Positions 39,807 to 46,402 of a DNA stretch of 46,402 bases are shown one piece after another. The position numbers were made by a program, and so were the translations under genes. Every line of letters begins with the position of its first letter. The stretch's first letter is position 1. Under the pieces are notes generated by a model. It did no database searches and was not told the DNA's origin. It saw only the letters and a program-made list of their open reading frames with translations. The stretch comes from an uncultured Pelagibacteraceae bacterium (GTDB lineage Bacteria; Pseudomonadota; Alphaproteobacteria; Pelagibacterales; Pelagibacteraceae). The stretch covers positions 1 to 46,402 of the forward strand of contig CACDDB010000005.1 of assembly GCA_902551445.1 (NCBI GenBank), in the 5' to 3' direction.

Positions 39807-40592
39807 CTATTCTTCCCATAACAATTCAGATGGAGGAGATTTAGAATATTTAAACTTTTCAAAAAAGTAGCCAGCTTCTTTAAAAATAATTTCAATATTT
39901 TTTTTATCCAATAATTTTTTTGGTTTATAACTATTATCATTTTTTTTAAACTTAAAATCATTTAGTATATACTTATATTTTTCATTTATTTTTAATTCTT
40001 TCATTAAATTTTTTAAATCTGACTCTAAGTTTTCATAAAACAGATATTTGTTAATGCTATATTCATTCTTCTCATTGATGATGATTTTTTTCTGATAATA
40101 AAAATTTTTACTACAATTTTTTACATATTCATCAAAATTTCTTTTTATCTCTTGTTTTGACTCATCGCTTCTGTAGATTTTATTTTTTTTTAAATTATGC
40201 CAATAAAATTGACTTATTAAAAAGGAATAGGGATTTCTTATTATGCAAAATTTAAGATAATTTTTGACAATATGATTCGGAAAATACTTGTTTATTTCAC
40301 TAATAGAAGAATGATCGTAAAAAATATGTTTTTTTTTAAAGCTGGTTGTTTTTTTATTAAAAAAATCTTTAATAAAATTTCCTATAAATTTTAGACCTAA
40401 AGAACTGTATGTTTTTTCATAATTTTGAGCATTTCTTAGATTTAATCTTTTTTTTACTTGTTCTTCATCCTCATATAGGGGCGAAATAACATCATTATCT
40501 TCACAAAATTGTGACAAAAAGCATTCAACGGAAGTTCCAGCAGTTTTTCCAGTTCTAATAAATATAAATTTGTATTTATGATTTAAAATCAA
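39807..40592 (-). CDS. Sulfotransferase family protein
   Basis: 261 residues. FIFIRTGKTAGTSVECFLSQ near 9 is the PAPS 5'-phosphosulfate-binding loop, and LKFCIIRNPYSFLISQFYWH near 112 is the 3'-phosphate-binding RNPxxRxxS-like segment, here RNPYSFLIS. The HDHS-like stretch FYDHSSISEINKYFPN sits between. These are marks of carbohydrate sulfotransferases that move sulfate from PAPS to a sugar hydroxyl. No transmembrane segment. The likely role is to decorate the surface glycan, given the GT9 gene next door; acceptor unknown. The start is the first ATG and lies 43 bp downstream of the M24-gene stop. Confidence 0.78.
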   Translation of the reverse strand: MILNHKYKFIFIRTGKTAGTSVECFLSQFCEDNDVISPLYEDEEQVKKRLNLRNAQNYEKTYSSLGLKFIGNFIKDFFNKKTTSFKKKHIFYDHSSISEINKYFPNHIVKNYLKFCIIRNPYSFLISQFYWHNLKKNKIYRSDESKQEIKRNFDEYVKNCSKNFYYQKKIIINEKNEYSINKYLFYENLESDLKNLMKELKINEKYKYILNDFKFKKNDNSYKPKKLLDKKNIEIIFKEAGYFFEKFKYSKSPPSELLWEE

Positions 40593-40635
40593 AAAAAGCC
40601 CTTAATTTAAAAATTATAACAACATTTTTAGTTTT

Positions 40636-41787
40636 TTAAAGAATAACGAGGTCTAGTTTCATCTTGCCAAGTCTTTCATTTCCTTTTTCATTAACAATAT
40701 AAGTTTCACCTAAATTCATAGCTAGTTGATTTTCTGAGTCCATTAATATCATATGTATAAAAAAGACATTTCCAACTTCAATTACATATGGGTTATCAGC
40801 ATATATCATAGGCCAATCCATCCAATTAGGTGAAAAAGTTGCACCAAGTGAATAACCACAAGCGTTCATTCTTGCTTTATTAAATCCTAAATTGTCAAAA
40901 GTTTTTGCGTGAACATCAAAAACTTCACCAATTTTATTTCCTGGTTTTAATTTATTTTCACAATTTTTTAGCGCTTCAATGCAAGCTTCATGCATTTTGA
41001 AATGCTTAAGGTCAGCTTTACCAATAGGTATTGTTCTAAACATTGCTGAGTGATAATGTCTGTAGGTTCCAGCCCATTCGATAGTTAGCTGATCTGGATT
41101 TTTTAAAATTTGTTTTTCTGATTGATAACGACATAGAAGTGCATTCTTACCTGAGCCAATTATAAATTCATTAGCAGGAAAATCTCCACCTCCTTCAAAT
41201 ATAACTCTATTCATCTCGGCTAATATTTTAGACTCGCTAACACCAGCTTTTGCATATTTCCAAGCTTCATCCAAAGCTTTATCGGCAAGCTCTGCAGCTT
41301 TTCTTGCATAAACAATTTCTTCTTTTGATTTAACTACTCTTAACTTAGTAACTAAATTAGACGTGTCTTCCGTAGAACAATAATCTTTAAGTGATTTATT
41401 AAGTCTTAAAGTATTTTGTCCGGTTAATCCGTAAGCATCATATTCTATTCCTAATTTTTTTCCTTTAAGATTTAATTCATCCAAAATGACTTTAAGATCA
41501 TCAGTAGGATTAGAACTATCTTTATCAACCCAAATTCTAATATCTTCAATAATTGAAGTATTTTGTGCTTGCCGCAAGTCTGGAGCTCTAGTTAATAAAA
41601 CAATATTTCCTTTTTGATCTAAAATTAGAGTTTGAAAAAAAACATAACCAAATGTGTCATATCCAGTTAACCAATACATAGACTCTTGTCTAAACATTAA
41701 AAGAGCATCTATATTTTGCCCTTTCATTGATTTTAAAACCCTTGCTTTTCTTGATGTAAATTCTTCTTTTGAAAAATGAAGACCCAT
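40636..41787 (-). CDS. M24/creatinase-fold hydrolase-like protein lacking most metal ligands
   Basis: 383 residues with both creatinase/prolidase domains: DALLMFRQESMYWLTGYDTF (27-46) in the N-terminal domain, and LRVVKSKEEIVYARKAAELA (149-168) leading into the pita-bread domain with NEFIIGSGKNALLCRY (206-221). Of the five dinuclear metal ligands of M24 peptidases only the last is clear (E361 in GETYIVNEKG). The others are replaced: E237 for Asp in IEWAG, A248 for Asp in YHSAMFRT, Y312 for His in GYSLG, and H345 in place of Glu. It is therefore more likely metal-independent, as creatinase and ectoine hydrolase are, or non-catalytic. Substrate unknown. Last gene of a five-gene leftward run. 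Confidence 0.82.
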   Translation of the reverse strand: MGLHFSKEEFTSRKARVLKSMKGQNIDALLMFRQESMYWLTGYDTFGYVFFQTLILDQKGNIVLLTRAPDLRQAQNTSIIEDIRIWVDKDSSNPTDDLKVILDELNLKGKKLGIEYDAYGLTGQNTLRLNKSLKDYCSTEDTSNLVTKLRVVKSKEEIVYARKAAELADKALDEAWKYAKAGVSESKILAEMNRVIFEGGGDFPANEFIIGSGKNALLCRYQSEKQILKNPDQLTIEWAGTYRHYHSAMFRTIPIGKADLKHFKMHEACIEALKNCENKLKPGNKIGEVFDVHAKTFDNLGFNKARMNACGYSLGATFSPNWMDWPMIYADNPYVIEVGNVFFIHMILMDSENQLAMNLGETYIVNEKGNERLGKMKLDLVIL

Positions 41788-42593
41788 TAATTTATATCCA
41801 ATACAGTTGCTGGATCCAATCGAGTCCCAAACCAGTTTAATCTCACATCTAAATGAGGACCTGTAGATCTACCACTTGAACCAACCGTTCCAATTATATC
41901 TCCTTGCTTTACTATATCACCTTTCTCAACAAAGATTTCATTTAAATGCATATATAAAGTTGAAATACCATGACCGTGATCAAAAATTAAAGTTGCACCT
42001 GTAAAATATAAATCTTTTTCTGCTAAAGTAACTATGCCATCAGCCATTGCTTTAATGGGAGTTCCAAGATCGCCAGCAAAATCAATTCCATAATGTGGCC
42101 AGCGAGGTTTACCATTTAATATTCTTTGACTACCATAAACACCAGTGATTATTGCATTTTCTAATGGCAAAATGAATTTATCCTTAAAAAAATCTAAATC
42201 CGAATTTATTTCTCTTGCTATAGCTATTAGTTTATTTTCTTTTTTAATTCTTGCAAAAACTTCCTCTGGTGGAGTAACTTTTTTTTCCTCCAATCCATCA
42301 ATTCTTTGAATATTATATTGTCTTTTTTGAACTTTTTTAATAATTTTATTTATATCACCATCTTTTTCAATTTGGATTACAACATCATATTTTCTTTCTC
42401 TATCTAATCCAAATGCAAAATATCCATCTTTAGAAACTTTGATTTTTCTTTTATCTATTTTAACTGTAGAACTTGGATCAGTTTTACCTATTATGTAATG
42501 TCCTTGAATAAACTTTCCATTAAACTCTACGGCATATGATTTAAAAGAAATAAAAAAAAATAATAAAAAAAACTTAATTATTTTGCTGTCCAT
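41787..42593 (-). CDS. M23-family (LytM-type) peptidase, exported
   Basis: 268 residues with a signal peptide (MDSKIIKFFLLFFFISFKSY) and a C-terminal LytM domain. The zinc residues H167 and D171 are in WPHYGIDFAGDLG, and catalytic H216 is in STLYMHLNEIF. In GRSTGPHLDVRLNWFG the first His is H247, but the second His of the usual HxH (zinc ligand) is D249. Asp could still bind zinc, or the protein may be an inactive regulator of cell-wall amidases. Residues 22-110 resemble a beta-rich N-terminal domain. It is predicted to act on or near periplasmic peptidoglycan. Overlaps the SDR gene by 16 bp and the M24 gene by one base. Confidence 0.87.
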   Translation of the reverse strand: MDSKIIKFFLLFFFISFKSYAVEFNGKFIQGHYIIGKTDPSSTVKIDKRKIKVSKDGYFAFGLDRERKYDVVIQIEKDGDINKIIKKVQKRQYNIQRIDGLEEKKVTPPEEVFARIKKENKLIAIAREINSDLDFFKDKFILPLENAIITGVYGSQRILNGKPRWPHYGIDFAGDLGTPIKAMADGIVTLAEKDLYFTGATLIFDHGHGISTLYMHLNEIFVEKGDIVKQGDIIGTVGSSGRSTGPHLDVRLNWFGTRLDPATVLDIN

Positions 42594-43345
42594 CCGCCGT
42601 CTACTAATATAGAAGTTCCATGAATCATTGAAGCCGCATCAGATGCTAAAAAAACAACGGTAGATGAAATTTCTGACATTTCTGCAAATCTACCTAAAGG
42701 GATATTATTTAAAGTTTCTCTTCTAAATTTTTTATTTTTTAAGAATTTCTTTGTCATTGGTGTTACAACAAAAGTAGGGGCAACCGTGTTTACTCTTATA
42801 TTATATTTTGCTAAATCCACAGCCATACCTTTTGTTAGACCTTCCAAGCCCCATTTATTCATATTATAAACACTTCTTATTGGTCCGCCCACATGACCCA
42901 TTTGTGAAGACATATTGATAATTGATGCACCAATTTTTTTTCTATTTTTAAGTTTTATCATTTTTAATGCACACAATTGAGCTACATTAAAAGCTGCTAT
43001 AGTATTTATCTTTACTAAATATTCCATATTTTTAGTTTTAACCTTTGTAAAATGTTCAGGAATATTATTTCCAGCGTTATTTACAAGAATGTCAATTCGT
43101 TGCTGTTGACTAATTATCGATTTTACTTGATTATAATTTGTTATATCGCAAGTGTATGATTTGCATTTTACTTTGAATCTTTTTATAAATTTTGCAACTA
43201 AATCTAAATCTTTTTTTGTTCTACTAAGAATAATTAAGTTACATCCTGCTTCCGCAAGAGCAATTGCGCAGGCTTTACCTAAACCTTTACCAGCTCCTGT
43301 TACTAGGGCATGCTTATTTTTTAAATTATATTTTTTTAAGTACAT
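42578..43345 (-). CDS. Short-chain dehydrogenase/reductase (FabG-like)
   Basis: 255 residues, a classical SDR. The cofactor motif TGxxxGxG is in HALVTGAGKGLGKACAIALA (about 14-33), NNAGNN near 88, catalytic Ser in GASIINMSSQMGHVGGP near 138 and the YxxxK pair in RSVYNMNKWGLEGLTKGMAV near 157. NVFV-type segment VRVNTVAPTFVVTPM near 184 and GTSILVDGGWTAK at the end complete the fold. The substrate is unknown; the C-terminal DGGW and length match 3-oxoacyl or gluconate-type reductases. Follows terC by 2 bp in the five-gene run. Confidence 0.9.
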   Translation of the reverse strand: MYLKKYNLKNKHALVTGAGKGLGKACAIALAEAGCNLIILSRTKKDLDLVAKFIKRFKVKCKSYTCDITNYNQVKSIISQQQRIDILVNNAGNNIPEHFTKVKTKNMEYLVKINTIAAFNVAQLCALKMIKLKNRKKIGASIINMSSQMGHVGGPIRSVYNMNKWGLEGLTKGMAVDLAKYNIRVNTVAPTFVVTPMTKKFLKNKKFRRETLNNIPLGRFAEMSEISSTVVFLASDAASMIHGTSILVDGGWTAK

Positions 43346-43347
43346 TT

Positions 43348-43929
43348 TTATAAAAATAGTTTTAAATCAGTATAAATCAATTCAATGGCAACAACCAGTA
43401 TTGCAATTAAACCAAGCCATGCAATCCACCTATATTTTTTAATCCAGCCAGATATTAATGTAGCTCCAACGGCCATAATCGCAATTGATAAAAGTAAACC
43501 AAAAACTAAAAGAAAATAATGATCTTTAGCTGCACCGGCTACACCTAAGACATTATCTAAACTCATTGTAAAATCTGCGATTAAAACAGTGCTTATTGCT
43601 TTAAAAAAACTAGAATTGTCGACTTTAATATTTTGATGTTCGTCTAATTGTTTTTTAATTACATCTACATAAAGTTTATAAACTATGTAAAGTAATGCTA
43701 ATCCTCCAATCAATCGTAATCCTTTGATTTGCAATAGATAGGCAGTTAATAAAGTAAGTATTATCCTTAAAACAACTGCTCCACCAATACCCCAGAAAAT
43801 AATTTTTTTTCTTTGTTCAGCAGGAAATTGTGAAGCAACCATTCCTATAATAATTGCATTATCACCTGCTAAAACTAAATCTATCAAAACTATTTGGATA
43901 AATATTATGATTTGTTCGGACAACATCAT
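43348..43929 (-). CDS. TerC-family integral membrane protein (YjbE type)
   Basis: 193 residues with about six hydrophobic helices. The metal-binding signatures are IVLIDLVLAGDNAIIIGMVA near 12 (aspartate of LAGDN) and TVLIADFTMSLDNVLGVAGA near 115 (aspartate of SLDN), the paired motifs of TerC/YjbE. The family is implicated in export of manganese or other metals and, in some cases, in metalation of exported proteins. Its position between a GMC oxidoreductase (4-bp overlap) and an SDR gives no direct hint of the metal. Confidence 0.9.
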   Translation of the reverse strand: MMLSEQIIIFIQIVLIDLVLAGDNAIIIGMVASQFPAEQRKKIIFWGIGGAVVLRIILTLLTAYLLQIKGLRLIGGLALLYIVYKLYVDVIKKQLDEHQNIKVDNSSFFKAISTVLIADFTMSLDNVLGVAGAAKDHYFLLVFGLLLSIAIMAVGATLISGWIKKYRWIAWLGLIAILVVAIELIYTDLKLFL

Positions 43930-45536
43930 TCGCTCAATATCATATCCGCGCCCTTTTCAGCAATCATAATTGTAGGAGCATTAGTATTACCAGAAGTAAT
44001 GTTAGGCATGATTGATGCATCAATTACTCTTAAATTTTGAATTCCCTTTACTTTTAAGGAATCATCAACAACTGCCATATCATCATTACCCATTTTGCAA
44101 GTACCAACAGGATGAAAAATTGTTTGAGTAAAATCTGAACCTGCCTTAACTAATTCTTCATCATCTGTAATGTGGACCCCAGGTCTATATTCTTCAGGCT
44201 CATACTTTTTAAATGTTTCAGTTTCTAACATTATTTTTCTAACTATTTTTAAACCTTGAGCAGCAACTTTTCTATCTTCATCAGTAGATAAATAATTCAT
44301 TTTGATTTTAGGATAAACTCTACTGTCATTGCTCACTATATTTATTTCACCTCTGCTCGTAGGTCTTATGTTAGCTACTGTTGGAGTAATTCCTTCAAAA
44401 TTATGCATTGGAGTTACACCTAATATGTCTGTACTAACAGGCGAAACATGAAATTGTAAATTAGGCGTAGCTCTAGAGGCGTCACTTTTAACAAAACCAC
44501 ATACTTGGCTGGCACCCATTGTCACAGGACCACTTTGATTAATAATATATTCGAGCCCCATTAAAAATCTACCAAACAAACTCTCAACTTTTTTATTTAA
44601 AGACTTTAAATTTTTCACTTTGTAAACTGGTCGAAACATTAAATGATCCTGTAAATTTTTACCAACACCATTTAAGTTATGTACAATTTCTATCCCAAAA
44701 TTCTTAAGTTTATGACTATCACCAATTCCAGATACTTGTAGAATATGTGGAGAACCAATTGAACCAGCAGATAAAATCACTTCTTTTTTAGCACCAACTG
44801 TATTCAGTTTATCACCTACGTAATAATTGACTCCTGTAGTTTTTTTTCCTTCAAAATTTATTTTTTGTACATGGGCATTTACAACAATTTTTAAATTAGA
44901 TCTTTTTTTTACTGGATTTAAATAACCTTTAGCAGCACTACATCTTAACTTTAGGCCAAATTTATTAAAGCTTGTGGTGAACTGAAAAAATCCAATTCCA
45001 AAATTATTACCTGTATTAAAATCAATTGTTTTTGGAATTCCATACTCTTCAGCAGCATTTTGAAACTCATCAAGTAATTTTAAATTAATTTTTTTGTTCG
45101 CAACAGAAATTGGCCCACTATCATTATGAAATTCACTTTTACCCAATTCATTATTCTCTGACTTTAAAAAATAAGGCAATACTTCATCCCAACCCCAACC
45201 AGTATTACCTAATTGTCTCCATATATCGTAATCTTCTTTTTGACCCCTGATCCATAAAAGTCCATTGATTGAAGAACTTCCACCTAAAGTTTTACCTCTA
45301 GGATATCTTATTGATCTATTATTCATACTTTCATCTTTTTCAGTATGAAAACACCAGTCAACTTTTGGATTATGCATTGTTTTAAAGTAACCCACTGGAA
45401 TATGTATCCATGGATAATTATCTTTACCACCTGCTTCCAAGAGCAAAACTTTATTGTTTGGATTTGACGAAAGTCTATTTGCTAAAACACATCCCGCAGA
45501 CCCTGCACCAATTATAATGTAATCAAAATTTTCCAT
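43926..45536 (-). CDS. GMC-family flavin oxidoreductase (choline dehydrogenase-like)
   Basis: 536 residues from the ATG at 45534-45536, giving MENFDYIIIGAGSAGCVLAN, the normal start of BetA-like proteins. An in-frame start 63 bp upstream would add an unrelated 21-residue lead and is rejected. Features are the FAD fold, RYPRGKTLGGSSSINGLLWI near 80, GSIGSPHILQVSGIG near 260 and the C-terminal HPVGTCKMGNDD near 470 with the catalytic His, plus SGNTNAPTIMIAEKGADMIL. The group oxidises primary alcohols (choline, glucose, other polyols). No betaine-aldehyde dehydrogenase is adjacent, so choline is not assured. First gene of the leftward run, divergent from a TRAP binding-protein gene. Confidence 0.88.
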   Translation of the reverse strand: MENFDYIIIGAGSAGCVLANRLSSNPNNKVLLLEAGGKDNYPWIHIPVGYFKTMHNPKVDWCFHTEKDESMNNRSIRYPRGKTLGGSSSINGLLWIRGQKEDYDIWRQLGNTGWGWDEVLPYFLKSENNELGKSEFHNDSGPISVANKKINLKLLDEFQNAAEEYGIPKTIDFNTGNNFGIGFFQFTTSFNKFGLKLRCSAAKGYLNPVKKRSNLKIVVNAHVQKINFEGKKTTGVNYYVGDKLNTVGAKKEVILSAGSIGSPHILQVSGIGDSHKLKNFGIEIVHNLNGVGKNLQDHLMFRPVYKVKNLKSLNKKVESLFGRFLMGLEYIINQSGPVTMGASQVCGFVKSDASRATPNLQFHVSPVSTDILGVTPMHNFEGITPTVANIRPTSRGEINIVSNDSRVYPKIKMNYLSTDEDRKVAAQGLKIVRKIMLETETFKKYEPEEYRPGVHITDDEELVKAGSDFTQTIFHPVGTCKMGNDDMAVVDDSLKVKGIQNLRVIDASIMPNITSGNTNAPTIMIAEKGADMILSE

Positions 45537-45607
45537 TTCTAGTTGAATAAATTTATTTATAATACTTATATAATGTTTTTTTACACTCATATTTATCAAT
45601 TGTCACT

Positions 45608-45635
45608 TGTGTGAAGTTTATTTTTCTGAAATTAT
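45608..45635 (+). promoter_or_regulatory. Weak candidate promoter for the TRAP binding-protein gene
   Basis: TTGTGT (45608-45613) and AATTAT (45630-45635) are 16 bp apart in the 135-bp divergent spacer. Matches are partial (about four of six in each box) and other choices are possible. Confidence 0.22.
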
Positions 45636-45671
45636 GCCGCCGTTAAATTTAACTAACAAAAAAGGGAAAAA

Positions 45672-46402
45672 ATGAAAAAAATCATTTCAATGATATTTGC
45701 TGTTATTTTAGTTTCTGGTTTTGCGACTAGTGCTAACGCAGCAAAAACATTAAAGTGCCAAACTGTAATTAGCGCAAAAGCTGATGAAGTTGTAATGTTA
45801 AAAGACTTCACAGATACAGTAACTGCTCTTACAGGTGGATCACTTAAATTTGAAATCATGCCTGCTGGAACAGTAGTTGGAGTTAAAGAAACTTTAGATG
45901 CTGTAGACAAAGGTTTGATTGACTGTGGATTTGCTTGGACACACTATTGGTCAGGTGACCATCCAGCTGCCATGTTATTTGGTTCGCCAGTAGCAGGTGG
46001 TGGAGTAGGTATTGACAATTTAGCTTTCTTATCATGGTTCCAATATGGCGGTGGTAAAGAGTTATACGACCGACTATGGAAAGAAATGGGAAGAGACATC
46101 AAAGGATTTATGCTTCAGCCTGTTGGACCTGAAGCTTTAGGCTGGTTTCCAAAACAAATCAAAAATATGGATGACTTTAGAACTTATAAGTTTAGAACTC
46201 CTCCAGGAATTCCAGGACAAACATATAAAGATATAGGTATTGCATCAGTTGCTATGGGAGGTGGAGATATTCTTCCAGCTCTTCAAGCAGGAACAATCGA
46301 TGCTGCTGAATGGTGTTGTCCAAAACCTGATATGGTATTCGGTTTCCAAAAGGTTTTAAAACACTATTATCTACAAGGACTTCACCAAGTGGTAGTTAAT
46401 GC
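45672..46402 (+). CDS. TRAP transporter periplasmic substrate-binding protein (DctP family), 3' end cut by the window
   Basis: The first 243 residues or so are visible. The Sec signal MKKIISMIFAVILVSGFATS ends near SANAA. The mature chain begins KTLKCQTVISAKADEVVMLK and has VTALTGGSLKFEIMPAGTVV near 51, TLDAVDKGLIDCGFAWTHYW near 75, YKFRTPPGIPGQTYKDIG near 176 (the conserved Arg contacting a carboxylate) and ALQAGTIDAAEWCCPKP near 205. This is the large, taurine/carboxylate-linked DctP subgroup with an extra GFAWTHYWSGDHPAA insert. It captures an organic acid for DctQM permeases, presumably encoded beyond the right edge. Divergent from the GMC oxidoreductase operon. Confidence 0.9.
   Translation, partial: MKKIISMIFAVILVSGFATSANAAKTLKCQTVISAKADEVVMLKDFTDTVTALTGGSLKFEIMPAGTVVGVKETLDAVDKGLIDCGFAWTHYWSGDHPAAMLFGSPVAGGGVGIDNLAFLSWFQYGGGKELYDRLWKEMGRDIKGFMLQPVGPEALGWFPKQIKNMDDFRTYKFRTPPGIPGQTYKDIGIASVAMGGGDILPALQAGTIDAAEWCCPKPDMVFGFQKVLKHYYLQGLHQVVVN

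Noticed and set aside
45653-45910. Leftward 85-residue open frame at the right end
   Set aside because: It is antisense to the signal peptide and N-terminus of the clear TRAP binding protein on the plus strand.
1-46402. CRISPR array or insertion sequence
   Set aside because: No regularly spaced repeats, no terminal inverted repeats and no transposase-like frame were seen; homopolymer and AT-rich repetition is just base composition.

Overview
The window looks like a piece of a streamlined SAR11-type alphaproteobacterium (Candidatus Pelagibacter or a close relative). This is inferred from very AT-rich DNA, Lys/Asn/Ile-rich proteins, spacers mostly under 150 bp, chains of 1-11 bp gene overlaps, several periplasmic-binding-protein transporters, a fused SpeD-SpeE gene of the kind reported for Ca. 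P. ubique, and no recognisable DNA-binding regulator in 46 kb. The exact lineage cannot be fixed without a marker-gene tree.

Layout. 1-2.5 kb (minus): end of a DhaL-type kinase gene, a malate/lactate-type dehydrogenase, a periplasmic PQQ-type sugar dehydrogenase and a tiny membrane protein. 2.5-6.2 kb (minus): a taurine/sulfonate-type ABC transporter whose permease has a very large extra N-terminal region. 6.4-11.8 kb (plus, divergent): omega-amino-acid:pyruvate aminotransferase, alanine dehydrogenase, a small SET protein and a dimethylglycine-dehydrogenase-like flavoprotein. Import, transamination to alanine and alanine oxidation fit together as a taurine or related amine pathway. 11.8-13.6 kb: small membrane protein, MOSC protein, GMP reductase.

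13.7-26.8 kb is a surface-glycan island: glycosyltransferases (GT17, GT2, GT61), a Gfo/Idh oxidoreductase, an rfbBAC set with an RmlD-like reductase, a sugar C-methyltransferase, a DUF4422 protein and a LicD-like protein. Inside it sits a tRNA with a CAT anticodon whose last 56 bp (including the CCA end and two following bases) are repeated exactly 1,668 bp downstream. The repeats bracket two unknown membrane-protein genes and a second 17-bp direct repeat. This is the signature of a small tRNA-integrated element and is the most interesting structure here.

26.8-35.9 kb: adenine phosphoribosyltransferase, mtnP and mtnA (methylthioadenosine salvage), serA and serC, a DUF1015 protein, a TrpB2-type synthase, a class II aldolase and the SpeD-SpeE fusion. 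SpeDE makes methylthioadenosine; MtnP, MtnA, Apt and possibly the aldolase would recycle it. serA lacks the usual C-terminal regulatory region and seems to run into mtnA because of one extra base in a homopolymer.

36-40.6 kb: a polar amino-acid ABC transporter (binding protein and two permeases, no ATPase gene), then a DUF6165 protein, a GT9 glycosyltransferase, a small membrane protein and a sulfotransferase. 40.6-45.5 kb (minus): a tight five-gene run encoding a GMC oxidoreductase, TerC, an SDR, an M23 peptidase and an M24 relative lacking most metal ligands. The window ends in a divergent TRAP binding-protein gene. No stretch longer than 300 bp lacks a gene, and I found no rRNA, CRISPR array, insertion sequence, transposase or integrase.
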